This document shows positions 1-12,120 of a stretch of DNA of 64,000 bases, in pieces (position 1 is the first letter of the stretch; each line of letters opens with the position of its first letter). The notes beneath the pieces were generated by a model that was not told where the DNA came from, searched no databases, and saw nothing but the letters and a program-made list of their open reading frames with translations. Source of the stretch: Dryomyza anilis (Eukaryota; Arthropoda; Insecta; Diptera; Dryomyzidae); contig OX638133.1 in the NCBI GenBank assembly GCA_951804985.1, positions 1,322,501 to 1,386,500 of the forward strand, written 5' to 3'. Position numbers and translations under genes: made by a program.

Positions 1-976
1 GTTACACTCAGAAAACAGTTTCCTAATAATAGGGAAAACTTAAATTGAAATAGCGATAAGGAAAGAGTTTTCTATTTTTTACTAATTTTAAGTAAAAATT
101 CTTCTTATACATAAGAATTATTTCATCTCAAGTAAATATTTCATTTCAAGTAAATATTCCTTAATTTAAAGATAATGTCTTCTGAGTGATTTTATTTTTA
201 TTTTTTACAATTTCATTTAAAATCTAGGTAATGTAGTAGGATGTAGTATTTTTTCTACATTTTTAAGAAAACTGAATGAGTACAGAATGTAGTAAAAATA
301 AAAACATTGTTATACATTACAGGACGTCAATATAAATTACAAAATATTGTAATGTTCAATATAAAATCAGTGAAATTGTGTAGTTTTTATAAAAAAAAAA
401 CAAAAACAGTATTTATTTTAAAGACATTTTTATGTCTTTTTAATATAGTTTTTTTTCGGTGTATATATTTATGAATACGTACAGATGGAGACCACTATGA
501 GTGAAACCAAATAAGAGAGAGAGCATTTAAGCTCAATGCTGACATAATAGTGTTTCTAAAAGTTCGATGGCCTACAAAAATAGCCAAATATTGGCACTTT
601 GCACCATGAAAATGAATCAAAAATCGCGAACGTTCGGAAAACTGCAAATTGAAACTTGCGCGGTGTTGTTGCGCACCAAACATGTTGTCCGAAACAAGAT
701 TCTCTTGGCCCCACATGCAGGTGGCAGATTGCGCAAGCGCAAAACATATACATAGCATATAATTTTCAACAGTTTTGAAGGTGAAAATAAGTTTTCTGTA
801 AATTTTAAATGCTTTTTACTTATCCTTACCAACGAGCAGAGCAACAGCCCGTTAATAGCAGCATCAAAGGCCCCAAAAGCCAATACAATGGGCCAAGCAT
901 AATTATTATTATTAATGAAGCAGTCGTTAACACCGTAACCCAGGCGCACAGCACTATGCTGCATTTGGTCACTTAC
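1..976 (-). other. Intron of the fatty acyl-CoA reductase gene (partial)
   Basis: AT-rich sequence downstream of the phase-1 donor at 977. I find no continuation of the reductase frame here. The GC-richer stretch 560-1000 gives only short overlapping frames in several directions without reductase motifs. Confidence 0.6.
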
Positions 977-1901
977 CGATACTTGGACGCGCAATGATCA
1001 CTGGCATCGACTCGTAGTGATCGCGCACCAAAATCTCCGACAGCCGCTTCGAATAGGTGTAGGTGTTGGGGTGCGGCTTCAACAGGTCCGGAGTGACACC
1101 GTCTAATGTCTTTACGTCCATCCATTCGGCAAGACGCATCAGATCTTCGGGTTTGTGTGGGAAGTCGTAGACCTTTTCGTACATGACCTCCTGATCGCAG
1201 TTGCAGAAGGCGGTGGACAAATGAATGAAAGCCTCCAGTTGCTTCATCTGTTTGGCAATATCGAGTGCGCGCTTTGTGCCCGTTGTGTTCATATCAATGG
1301 CGTCCTTCAGGTTTCCCTCCAGCTTCAGTGTGGCAGCCATGTGGAACACGATGTTTGTGTTCTCTACAACGTGTTTTAGGATGTCACCAGTTAAACCGAG
1401 CGCTAAAAACAGACTCAAATGATAAAATCGCAAAAAAAAACGGTCACGAAGTATATGCTACTTACAGTCGAATGTCACATCGCCCTGGTAGATGGTCACC
1501 TTCTTCATTACACTGGGATTCTCCTCTTTGATGCGTTGGAAGATCTGTCAATTAAATTAATGTAAATTGTGTTTAATGTTTTGAATACTCAGAATACTCG
1601 AGATCTTGTTTAATTTTACTATATTTCCTTTATTTAAGGAAACTTTTTATTTAGAATAACTTAAATCGCTGTTTTCTGAATAAATATTTTAAACGAAACT
1701 TACTGGCAATTTGAACATATCCTCCAGGCGTGATTCTGGTGTCTTACCGCGCTTGGGGCGCACGATTATGATGACCTCCTTCAGTTCGGAGCAGGAGTAC
1801 AGTAGCTTCTCGAGCAGCACTTTTCCCATGAAACCAGAGGCGCCCGTAATGAAGATGGTCTTACCCTTGTAGTATTCTTGAACTGGAGTTAAATTGGCCA
1901 T
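977..1901 (-). CDS. CG30427: Fatty acyl-CoA reductase, N-terminal three coding exons (gene continues past the left edge)
   Basis: This gene reduces fatty acyl-CoA to fatty alcohol using NADPH, as in wax, hydrocarbon and ether-lipid synthesis. The coding exons on the minus strand are 1901-1704, 1544-1466 and 1402-977. They join in frame (phases 0 and 1) into 234 residues. The Rossmann nucleotide-binding motif TGASGFMG is at residues 19-26, and the short-chain-dehydrogenase active-site motif YTYSK (YxxxK) is at 207-211. The start ATG at 1901 lies just upstream of the glycine motif, as is usual in the family. A splice acceptor at 1932-1931 precedes it, so the 5'UTR has an intron. The last visible donor (977, phase 1) has no partner exon in 1-976, so the rest of the reductase domain and the C-terminal sterile domain lie outside the window. 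Family assignment is firm. The orthologue symbol is from memory of 60D gene order. Confidence 0.9.
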
Positions 1902-1930
1902 GATTGTTTTTATTTATGGACGTTCTTCAA

Positions 1931-1932
1931 CT
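1931..1932 (-). other. 5'UTR splice acceptor of the reductase gene
   Basis: On the minus strand a T-rich tract ends in TTTTTAG, followed by a 29-nt leader and the ATG at 1901. This implies at least one untranslated exon further right. Confidence 0.55.
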
Positions 1933-2269
1933 AAAAATTAAATAAAAAGTACAGAGAATTTTTAATACTGTTTTAAAAGTATGGTAAAAATGTTTATAGA
2001 ATCCCATTTAACTTTCAAAATTCAGTTATCCATTATTGAGCACAGGCGCTTAATATATTTGACTAATAAAAACCATTTTTTTTTTAATTTAATCAAATTT
2101 CGCATGGTCTTTACAGAACGTGAACAAAATTGGAAGTCTGGGCGTGACACCTACCATACAACCTATATCTTTAAAACCCAATAATGATGTGATATACATA
2201 ACATATCTCAATTTTTAACGAAGATGAAAATGTGAAACATTTTCGATGTGCAAAGATAAAAAAAATATC

Positions 2270-2960
2270 TCGAGGAACAACTCTCCTGGGAAAAATTGTC
2301 CGGGAAATAATTGTCTTCGTTAAGAATGGTTTCTGGGTAAAATCATGAGTAATAATTTTCTGGGGAAGAATTGTTCGAGAAAGAATTTTTCCTGATAAGA
2401 ATTAACGTGTGAAATTTTTTCTTGTGAAAGAGTAGCCAGGGGAAGAATTGTTCGGACATGAATTGTGTTTGAAAAAAACTATCTGGGATATAATTAGCTA
2501 CGTTAAGAATGGTTTCTAGGTAAAATCTTGAGTAATAATTTTCTGGGGAAGAATTGTTCAAGAAAGAATTTTTCCTGGGAAGAATTAACGTGGAAAAACT
2601 ATTCTTGGGAAAGAATAGTCAGAGGAAGAATTGTCCGGGCATGAATTGTGTTTGAAAAAAATTATCCGGGAAATAATTTTCTTCGTTAAGAATGGTTTCT
2701 GGGTAAAATCTTGAGTAATAATTTCTGTAAAGAATTAACATGGGAAAACTATTCTTGGGAAAGAATAGCCAGGGGAAGAATTGTCCGTGGATGAACTGTG
2801 TTTGAAAGAAATTATCCAGGAAATAATTGTCTTCGTTAAGAATGGTGTCTGGGTAAAATCTTGAGTAATAATTTTTTGGGGAAGAATTGTCCAAGAAATT
2901 CTCGTATTCTTCGAAAGAATAATCAGGGGAAGAAAAGTCCGGAGATGAATTTCACGGACA
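2270..2960. repeat. Tandem array of about 180-bp units
   Basis: The phrase AATGGTTTCTGGGTAA recurs near 2328, 2508, 2690 and 2840, which gives about four units spaced 150-182 bp. Each unit also contains several copies of GGGAAGAATTGT-like motifs, so there is a shorter internal repeat. Open frames across the array are by-products of the period. A diverged, inverted relative lies at about 49370-49680. Confidence 0.85.
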
Positions 2961-3159
2961 TGAATTGTCTCTGGTAATTTTTTTGTGAGTTATTTTTTTT
3001 ACTACATTTATACGGTCCCTCTAGATAAGGTCATGGAACTGAATTTTAAATTGCAAAAGCTATCATAGAGAATTCATATTCTATAGTTATATTAACTAAA
3101 TTGATTTCTCCACTTTTAGAGGACTCTTCTTCAACGAAACGGCAACAATCTTTGTTATT

Positions 3160-3740
3160 TACACATATTGTAAACAATTGTGTGGCCTGTTTTTCACTGA
3201 TTTGGCCATAACTAATAAAGCAGCCAAACGAGTTGTTGGCGCGCATGCGTGTCCCATTTTCCGCCAAATCGAGTCAAGTAACGCAATCGCATTGGAACGA
3301 ATTCTCGCTGCAAGAAGGAAGGAGTTGAATCAAATGCGGTCGGTCTATTTTTTTTACAGTTACATGTACCGCGACTTGTTGCTGCAACAAAGTATGCGTG
3401 TCTGCACGACGGCAAGCAACATTTGTGCCCGACCAATCAGCTGGACAGACGGGCGAGTCGGCTTTCGGTTTTCTGTTTTCGTTTCGCGTACAACGTGTTT
3501 TTGCAGCGCAGTCAACGACGACGAAGACTCGTTTCCATTTCTTTACGTTCGAAATGCATGGCATTGTGCAACGACGAAAATTGAAAGTGCAACAATTGCT
3601 AGCAGTAGCAGCAACAGCAACAACAGATCGCATTGCAACATGTTGGCTAAAGCATTCCTGCGGCAGCGCCAAACATTTAGGCTTTTATTACAGAATTGCA
3701 AAATGGCAAAAATTGCATAAACAGCCCGCCAGCTAGATAG
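3160..3740. promoter_or_regulatory. GC-richer unique block, possibly regulatory
   Basis: About 550 bp of more complex sequence inside AT-rich DNA, including a CCAAT-box-like motif near 3436 and CAG/CAA runs near 3600-3630. A 180-codon plus-strand frame crosses it, but frames of similar length overlap on the other strand and no domain is recognisable. I read it as non-coding: a promoter, enhancer or untranslated exon of the reductase gene. Confidence 0.35.
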
Positions 3741-5285
3741 AAATTTAATTAAACAACTATTTTTAATATTTACGTGTTTTATGATGCTTCTTCTGTGGCT
3801 GCCTGTCGGCCATACGCTGTCGTCTAACGGCATTGTGTAATTTTTTTTTGTTAGAGTATTACAAAATGTTGTTAAATATTTGAGTGATTTCATTTTAATT
3901 TCTCATTACATTTCATGTAGCTTCAGTTTTTAACTTAGTTATGGTACGACTGAACTACGACCTATGTCTCTCGACGTGCTAAGCGTAACCTTCGTGGGGG
4001 GGGAAATTTTATGGAGTACAATGTGTTTTAGATTTACTTTGCATTTGGACAATAGCTATATTTAACCTACATAGAAAAATATGTTTTCTATATTGAAGAA
4101 TTTTTCAATTCATAATGACTACATAACAGCAATCTTATAAATTAAATTATACATTTGATTTATCAATAAAGAAAAAAAATATATATATTTTTTTTTAATC
4201 TTGAATTTTTTTGTTGAAATTAACAGCCCTATGACAATTGTTATCAATAACAATTGTTACAAAAGACAATTGATTCAGACTTGTACGTCAATAAACATGG
4301 AAAATGAAATTGACAGAATACGAAATTGTGACAAAGCGCACTATTGTGACCGATTTTAATTTGTGACTCGTGCCAGAATTTGGCTATTAATTGGAAATAT
4401 ATTCCATTATTCGAAAAATAAAATTTACAGACAATTTAAAATAAAAACAACATATTTGTAGTCATTTTTTTTTATTCGGATATTTTTTTATTTTCATCAG
4501 GGATTTATTAATTAAGTATAATAATTAAAAAAAAGTCAATCTCAATCATATTTTACTTGAAGGTGCATGGAAAAATAAAAATAAAATCCTACATAGAAAA
4601 ACAAAGCCACTGAATTTTAATGGTCACAAAAAGTTACCTAAAGAAAATTTAAAAGAAACACACATTTTAAAAAGACCTTTCAAATTTAATTCTACGACCA
4701 GCTAACATGGATAAGATCGATTGTAGGAGTAGTGTGGCCAGATAGTTTTTTAAAAGATAGTTCCAAAACCCTAAATTATATAGCCCAAAATCGCCTTATA
4801 GTCAAATCGCACAAGAGTGAATATAAAGTAAATGCATAGAATTAGCAGTTTAAATTATAAAATATACATTTATTGAATTACGCCATAAATAACAGGTACT
4901 TATTTGACTGGTCATTCCTTTGGTTAGATCAACTCGTATTTTATTGGGTTTATTTCATACCAATGAAATCAGACAAAAAGTTCAAATTGCTTAAAAGTCA
5001 AAGTCAAAAATATATGGAAAAATACGAGAATTTCAATTTTTTGTTTTACGTTATAACTAAAACTTTAGACAATATTCAAAAACTTCCATCGGAATTGTAA
5101 TGTTTGAGTTTCCAACTATTTGTTTCTGTTATTTGTCTTTCCTACTATGATAAAAAATGAGGTTCTACAATGACTTAAACATTTTAGTGAATATTGAAAA
5201 AAATGCCTACGTTTTAAAAAAAGTAGCATAAAAAAGCGCGCGTTAAAAAATTTTCAGTAGGAAATTGGAATGTATCATCCTCCAA
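3741..5285. other. AT-rich spacer, no gene seen
   Basis: Nothing codable. It contains a near-perfect 11-bp-arm palindrome at about 4232-4258 (ACAATTGTTAT and its complement with a 2-nt loop) and simple A/T runs. Confidence 0.5.
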
Positions 5286-5855
5286 CCCTAGTAGAAATTT
5301 GCCCGATGCACCATCGAGAAATGATCGGGTTTTCGTCGGGTAAGCCCTAATAGAGCAAACATGTTATGCCCTTATCATGCTCACCATAGCAGGGTTTACA
5401 TTATCGAAACAGTCAGTGGTCCCGATCAAAGCTACATTAGTTGTTTCTCAAGGCAAAATTCATCGGGCAATGATCGGGTTAAATGAACAAAACCATAAAT
5501 ATAGAAAATGTTCCTTATTTAAATGCATTGACAGTTGCCAAACTATCGGAAGCATGTCCTATTAAGCTTAATGAAGAGTACAATGCTTTCATTTTTATTT
5601 AAATATTTTAAATTAAATACAAAAATCTTTATATATCTCGTCAACTTTTGATTCCATGATTTGATTTGAGATTTGTAGGGTTGGGTAAATAAAAAAATCG
5701 CGAATTACCCGATCAGTACATGATAATGGCCTGAGGAGAGTACATGATCGGGACACTGCGTTACAAGGACATTGTGGATCTCGTCATAGCCCGACCATCT
5801 CAAATAATGACATGATCAGTTCATGAGCATGGCCCTACCAAAATGTCTACTAGGG
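5286..5855. mobile_element. Non-autonomous DNA transposon with perfect 10-bp ends
   Basis: CCCTAGTAGA at 5286-5295 is matched exactly by its reverse complement TCTACTAGGG at 5846-5855. The interior repeats ATGATCGGG-type words in both orientations. There is no transposase frame. The target duplication is unclear (AA on both sides). I cannot assign the superfamily. Confidence 0.7.
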
Positions 5856-5887
5856 AAATAAATTACTTCACCTTACTCCAGCATTTT

Positions 5888-5968
5888 TAATTCGATAGTT
5901 CAGAGGTATGCGCGCTGGACTTGCATTCTAAAGATATCGGGTTCAAATGCCGGCGTGGGCATGGGCGC
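5888..5968 (+). mobile_element. tRNA-derived SINE-like unit, copy 1
   Basis: It contains an A-box-like stretch (AGTTCAGAGGTATG) and a B box (GGGTTCAAATGCC) at tRNA spacing, then GGCGTGGGCATGG. The T-arm is well formed, but 5' and 3' acceptor strands do not pair, so it is not a functional tRNA. A second copy on the other strand at 11460-11537 aligns over about 70 nt. Confidence 0.6.
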
Positions 5969-5984
5969 TCTTGATGATAATAAC

Positions 5985-6472
5985 TACACACAGAAAAATC
6001 TTCTGTTGGCATGAGGTTAATTGATTCAACGTTTCAGTGTTGCAACCATATGTGGCATTACAAATAGTTTTTATTTTGTTAAATTATGATGAAATAAGAT
6101 ATTAAATGTGTCTTCATACTGTTTTTTAATTTTTCAGGGAACAAATGAAATTGTGTGCGTGACATATTTACGCATCAAAAATACATATAAAAAATTTTAC
6201 ATAAATAAGTTTGTTATATAAAAAAAATATTCTCAAAATAAAAATCCATTTGGAGGTTTCGACATGCTTACTAACTTGGAGGTTTAAACAACCTGATGAT
6301 TGCTGAATAGGAGGTTGGCACAACCTCATGCTTTGCTGACTAGGAGGTTAACACAATCTCATTCGTGCTGACTAGAAGGTTGGTACAACCTCCTAATCAG
6401 CAAGTTTCCGCAACCGAATAATTCGGTAGGGCAATTTAGTTGGTTGCCGCAACAAATCAGTTTCTGTGTGTA
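5985..6472. mobile_element. MITE with TACACACAGAAA ends
   Basis: Perfect 12-bp terminal inverted repeats occupy 5985-5996 and 6461-6472, with TA at the outer edges as a likely target duplication. The interior holds three to four degenerate copies of an AGGAGGTTGGCACAACCTCA-like palindromic unit (6255-6400). No coding frame. The ends resemble those of the CACCCAGAAAAAAA family in this window. Confidence 0.75.
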
Positions 6473-7518
6473 CAAAACGAAGGGAATAGATTTCACAGCA
6501 TATATTTTACTTTAAAAAATTTCGAGTAAACGCAGTATATGAGTTTTTATGTAGTGGCTACTTTTGAGTAGTTACTATAAAATTTTGTGTTCACTATTTT
6601 TGGGTCATATTGGAGCTTCAATGTAAACAAAAAATTTAAAAACTATTAGTAAAACTCCTAAATAATATTACCAACAATTTCAATTTAATTGTTTATGAAA
6701 TTGTGCACATTTATCTCTGTGTAATATAGCTAGGTTCACTGACATTCCCAGCACATGCATCAATTTCACGAATTTCAATTCACATTGCTAACTAACATGA
6801 ACAATTATTTATTGTGTCAGCCCTTTTTCCACTCACAGACCTCAGCAACTAACCAAATGCTAACTAGCTCTGTAACTAAACCATTTGACTGGCGTTTCAA
6901 CGTCTGACTTCGGTCTGTTCGCCATGCTCTACTTGTGACGGCACAGCACAGCGCTTTGTAAAACGACACTCTTTACAACTCTCATTTATTATTGCAATAA
7001 AAATGCGGGAATTTTTACATAGTATTTGCTACTTCACTGCGTCAATTGGACTTAAACACATTGTTGTCTTTGTCTTGACTGTTTCAAGTTAAATGAGAGC
7101 TTATGTAATTTCCGATTTTATTATTTTTTTAATATTTTATTTTTTAAATATTCATAATTATTAATATATAATTAAAATGATAATTTAGTGAAACAAAGAA
7201 TTTGTATTATTGGTTGAAGTGTTGCGCACAAAACGAAAGACTTAAGCAACAAACTCGAGTAACGAAACTAGCGAAGCGTTAATCGATTGCTGGTGTCGTG
7301 TCTTTGGCGTGACTCGGTCCATAAATCAATTTGTTCGACTTTTTCCACCACCATACCATTCATGGCAGTGTAAAACTGTACTTAAATTGTTTATTAAATT
7401 TATTGATTGCGTCATGTGCCAATTGTAATTGATATAAAAAAAAGAAAACTAAATATAAGTTTTACATATAATACATCCATTTTTATATATAATACATACT
7501 TTTATTTTATTCTAAAAG
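6473..7518. other. Spacer, no gene seen
   Basis: AT-rich with a somewhat more complex stretch at about 6820-7000. No frame, RNA or repeat that I can support. Confidence 0.4.
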
Positions 7519-8693
7519 TCATATCGTCACTGTCATGCCAAAGGGGCGAATGTGCATTTTTAAAAATGTTGCGAAATCAAATTTTAAAGTTTGAAGTACT
7601 TTAAAAATTAGCAAAATTTATATTTTTTTTTCAATTTTTTCTGTTATTTTGGTTTCTTCGCCAATTATTATAACGTATATAAAATATCTTTAGATTTGGA
7701 CAACCTACTGAATTATAAATACGTATTTGGTGAGGCTATGTCCTGATCAAAACGCAAATATTTTTGTATTTTATGCTATAACTTTTAATTAGCGCAAGAT
7801 AAAATAGTAATGTGAAGGCATTAATTGTTTGCTTTTAAAGCACCTATCTATTGACATCATTAATTAAAAATATTTTGTCAAACATTAATTTGACATTTGT
7901 TATTTGCATAATTTAAATATTGATGCAGATCGATAGGTGCTTTAAAAACAAAAAATTAATACCTCTACATCACTATTTTATCTTGTACGAATAAAAAATT
8001 ATAACAAACAAAAATGGAGAAATTGAAAATCTTGTCATGCCAAAAGGGCGAATCTTTTCGTTTTTTTGCTATAACTCTTTAACGGTACAAAATAAAATAG
8101 TGATGTGAAGGTAATTATTGTTTGTTTTCAAAGCACCTATCGATCTGTGTCATTAATTATAAGTATGTTGCCAAACATTTATTTGGCATTTGTTTTTTGC
8201 AGTATAAAATGTTTGGCAACATATTTTTAAATAATGATGCAGATCGATAGGTGCTTGAAAAACAAACAATTAATACCTTTACTCCACTATTTTATCCTGC
8301 ACCAACAAAAAATTATAGCAAAAAAACGATTTTGCCAAACATTTTAAGAAATGGCAAATTAATGTTAGGCAAAATAGTTTTAAATAATCAAGCAGATCGA
8401 TAGGTGCTTTAAAAACAAACAATAAATGCCTTTACACCACTATTTTATCTCGTATCAATAAAAAGTTATGGCGAAAAAGAAAAGATTCGCCCTTTTGACA
8501 TGACAAGATTTTCAATTTTTCAAATTCGCTCTTTTGGTTTTGACTTTTGTGGCTAGAAATATCCAACAAAACGACACGCGATTTTAGCACAGTATACTTG
8601 AGGAAAAACTACATTAAAAAATGTAAAAAAACGCAAATGTCAAAATTGCACATTCGCCCCTTTGGCATGATACTGACGATATAGGTTATGAAA
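7519..8693. mobile_element. Fold-back element with nested hairpins
   Basis: The left edge (TCATGCCAAAGGGGCGAATG near 7530-7552) is repeated inverted at about 8655-8672. Between the ends lie three successive hairpin units (about 7775-8003, 8070-8312, 8313-8480). In each, a stretch with AAAGCACCTATCGATCTG is followed by its inverse. Internal copies of the GGGCGAATC edge motif occur near 8040 and 8490. No coding capacity. It is a fold-back or MITE-like element grown by internal duplication. Confidence 0.8.
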
Positions 8694-9633
8694 TAAATAT
8701 ACAAAGTATGTATTTATGAGGTAGACATTGGTCAGATCATCCCAAATTTAAATAGATATATTTCAAAATATTAGCTTATGTATTCATCAAGTAATACAAA
8801 AGATATAACATCAAAAATTAAAATTGTTAAGAAGTCAAGATCCAAAATATATAGAAAAACAAGAGAAATCCAACTTTTTTATCCTTAGTATGAGTTATTG
8901 TTTTGAGTCTTAAGTCCTTCGAAAATTTAAACTAAGATAGTGAATTCAATGTAATTAATAAAAGGTATATATTTTTCGGTAATAAAAGTATTCGAATATC
9001 AATCCGTTGTATAATATTTTAAATTATTTTATGTTTTACAATTTAATAGTTTCAGAGTATTAAATCAATTTTATAAAGTTAAAAATATAAGAAAAACCTT
9101 AGTCCAGACTGGAAATTGATGATTGTATTTCAGTTTTATCCGAATTTGATTAGTTATATTAATAAAATGATATGAAAAATGTTATTTCAATTTGATTCCA
9201 ATTTTATTATTTATATTAATAAATTAGTTATATTAATAGAATGCTGAACTACTACGGAAAAATACTAGGAAATTACACAACTTTATAAAATTTAAAAACT
9301 AAATATATTTTATGAATGAATTAATTCTAAACGTGTCGATAATAAAAGAAAAACTTGTAAACATAGCAAATTGTAACAGAGAGCCGTTAAACCGGATTTC
9401 AGCTCCATGACGAACGACTATGGGCATTTATTGTGCACCGTCTAATGGTCAACGACCGCACAGAGGTTAATTAAACAGAAAAAAAAAACAATTCCAAGTG
9501 CATTTCTGCAATGCACCAACCAAACACTTTACCAGACAGTGTGTCAAAATCGCATACCTAAGCATCAGGCTTTTATTAAATTTTAAGAATTGTAATTAAA
9601 AGTAACACTATTCAATGTTACTCTAACTATTTA
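8694..9633. other. AT-rich spacer, no gene seen
   Basis: Only simple AT-rich DNA; no supported feature. Confidence 0.4.
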
Positions 9634-9635
9634 TA

Positions 9636-9854
9636 CACCCAGAAAAAAATCCGTCAAATCCCATTAAAATTGCTCAATAGGACAATTATTGATTTAATAA
9701 TATCAAAAAATATATCTTTTCATATAAACTCAATGGCAATGTCATGATATTTTCAAGTATTCAATGGTATTTTCCGATTAAAATAATAATTTATCCTATA
9801 GACTATTTTTAATAGTAAAAAACCTATTATTTATATAGTATTTTTTTCTGTGTG
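9636..9854 (-). mobile_element. CACCCAGAAAAAAA MITE, copy 1
   Basis: About 219 bp with ends CACCCAGAAAAAAAT and ATTTTTTTCTGTGTG, flanked by TA on both sides. It is inverted relative to the copies at 13091 and 16698 and shares their internal words (CAATAATTGTCCTATTGA, AATGGTATTTTCCGATT). Confidence 0.85.
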
Positions 9855-9856
9855 TA

Positions 9857-11040
9857 CTAATTTGCATTTCATGAGAATTGTCATGTAAAACCGGTCCTCT
9901 ACAACCTTTATAAAAAGTAAGAGTTTCTAGGCTATCTAAACAAAATGCACCAGTCTAACTAAACAAAGTGCATACAGCAATATTTGATTAGTGCCAATTT
10001 GAGACCATGGTATTGCCTATAATTTAGCGATGTTTCAATGTTTAAACCATTTGAAATCTAACACTTCGTTGTCTTATGCGATATTCGAACCTAGACGGCG
10101 ATGGACGACCTACTCAATGTTGGCCAATATTTGTCATAAATAGTTTTAGCTCTTGTTTGCTATAGCTAATTTCCAACGTCAATAACGAAATCGCCTTTTA
10201 AGTGATTTTCAAATAAATAATTGGTTTTCCTAACATTTTCCAAACACTGTTACATAACACCGCAGTATTTCATTTCATAGCGCGCGCTGTCAATATTTAA
10301 AAAATCAAATGCCAGACAGGCAACCACAGCAATTCAAATGGTGATGGTCCAAAAGATTGCCACATTTTCTACAACAACAGCTAACTATTGGCTACCAACG
10401 ATTGGCAATTGGCTTAAATGTCGCTGCTGTTATTCTGGTAAATATTATGCAGCATCTCGGTCGAACTAAGTTAAAACCCCCCACAAAAAAGCGAAAGTTA
10501 GAGCTGTAGAAAAAAATATTAGCAAAACAAAAAAATGACACAAAATCATTTTTAAATAAATGAGCAAAATTTAAATGTTAATCAACGGCAAAAACAAAGA
10601 CGCGTCAATAACATTGTCTGCTGATTTGTTTTTGCTGTTTTGCTTTTGACCCATATCCGAGAGCCACGTTATTCAACGGCGGTGCGGCGGTGACACTTGA
10701 CTGAACTTCGCAAAAATGCTGACGCAGCAAGTTCATGACATGGCCTTGACTTGGCAGATGCTGGTCTGAGTCTGATGCAAGCGACGATCAACGTCACTGA
10801 AGTGTGTCAACAAATTATGGTATATCATTCAAATGATATTGCAATTATTGCAATGGAAAATCTGTCCGCTCATAAAATATGCATTTTACAGCTGGTTTTT
10901 AATTTTAGTTTCAAGTTTTCAGTGTAAATTTAAAGATATTTTCAACTTTTCCGCATATTTAAACGTCTAAAGTTACTAATCAATACGATAGTTACATTTT
11001 ACAGTCATAAATACGTTCAGTAGTCAGTTTTTTTCTTAAA
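9857..11040. other. Unique spacer, possibly regulatory at 10250-10800
   Basis: There is no gene. The part at about 10250-10800 has higher complexity and GC than its surroundings, as conserved non-coding DNA often does, but nothing specific can be named. Confidence 0.35.
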
Positions 11041-11047
11041 ATTTGCG

Positions 11048-11262
11048 ATATGTGTCCTAAAAACGTAATGACGTTTAGGTTAAACTAAGTTTAATTTAAA
11101 ATTTTTGACTGAAAAACTATAACTTAGTGCCAGTTTTTCAGTTCTAGTTGAATTTAGTATGTGGTTTAAACTTAGTTTAAAGACGGAATCGATTTTTTCC
11201 AGCGAAGTTAGTTTAATCGACTGATGTTGAAGTGTTAAACTAAGTTTAAACTGTCAAAAAAA
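11048..11262. repeat. Inverted repeats of TTAAACTAAGTTTAA words
   Basis: The self-complementary word TTAAACTTAGTTTAA or a close variant occurs near 11078, 11165 and 11240, so the segment can fold on itself. Probably a decayed MITE. Confidence 0.5.
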
Positions 11263-11459
11263 ATAATTATTATATTTGTCTGAAACATTTTTTAAATTTC
11301 TTTATTTATTTAATTTTTAAATGCATTCATCAGATATCAAAATCAAGAGAATTTTAATTTTTATAAGCCAGTGGTGCCATATTTATTGACTTGATCTGCG
11401 TTTTAAACTATCATTGATAAACTGCGACTAATATTAAATATCGTTTCATTTAAACTGAC

Positions 11460-11537
11460 TATTAATCCCATGCCCAAGCCGGGATTCGAACCCGAAACCG
11501 TCAGAAAGTAAGTTCAGCACGCTACCTCTGTACTGCT
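11460..11537 (-). mobile_element. tRNA-derived SINE-like unit, copy 2
   Basis: On the minus strand it has an A-box-like stretch (AGTACAGAGGTAGCG), an anticodon-arm-like segment, and a canonical B box (GGGTTCGAATCCC) followed by GGCTTGGGCATGGG. It aligns with copy 1 at 5888-5968 through the same trailing TGGGCATGGG, which lies outside a normal tRNA T-arm. Acceptor-stem pairing is poor (TGCC/GGCA only). Confidence 0.65.
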
Positions 11538-12120
11538 GAGGTCGGCAAGATTTAAACTAGCACTAAAATCTGGTTCAGTATTTCAATGTCATTCTCTATT
11601 CATATTCTGGTTTAATTCAGTAAGGGAGGGAGGATTGGATTAAGAATTGAATTTCTGAATTTAATTTTTACTTTTCTTAATTCGATTTATTCTTTTCTAA
11701 TATCTAACATACTGAATTAAATTTGCCCATTTCTGAATAGTAACAGACGAATTCAATCTAAATACAATCAGTACCTTTCTGAATTTAATCTGAAAATACT
11801 ATAGATGTCTTTACGCGCTTTGACGTTAAATTTTATATATTTTACTTTTTTTTATATTATTTATTTTATTATTTTAAAATAAATTATAATTAAGTTGTTT
11901 TTATAACGTCGCGATTAGTCTACGTGTTTTTTCGTAAGTGTCCGATCGGATACCGGCTTCAGATCAGGTTAACTTACGTAGAGTTTAAAGTATGCTAAAC
12001 CCAAGTCGACCCTGATAATTATGTCAGATTAGGGACCGATGCGAAATAAGGCCAAAAATCACCACCCGGATACTACGCAGTTCAGCAGAGAATTCTCTCG
12101 GTTTTCATTCATATCATTTC

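Noticed and set aside
617..994. 125-codon minus-strand frame after reductase exon 3
   Set aside because: It starts inside exon 3 in another register and reads through the donor at 977; it has no reductase motifs.
2343..2894. Frames beginning Met-Asn-Asn-Ser-Ser-Pro and Met-Asp-Asn-Ser-Ser-Pro
   Set aside because: Repeated peptides come from the 180-bp tandem array, which happens to lack stops in one register.
3178..3720. 180-codon plus-strand frame
   Set aside because: It overlaps long frames in other registers on both strands, its composition changes along its length and it shows no domain; it is better explained as GC-richer non-coding DNA.
11460..11537. Functional tRNA gene on the minus strand
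   Set aside because: Good B box, but the acceptor strands do not pair and the same non-tRNA tail occurs in another copy, so a SINE-like repeat fits better.
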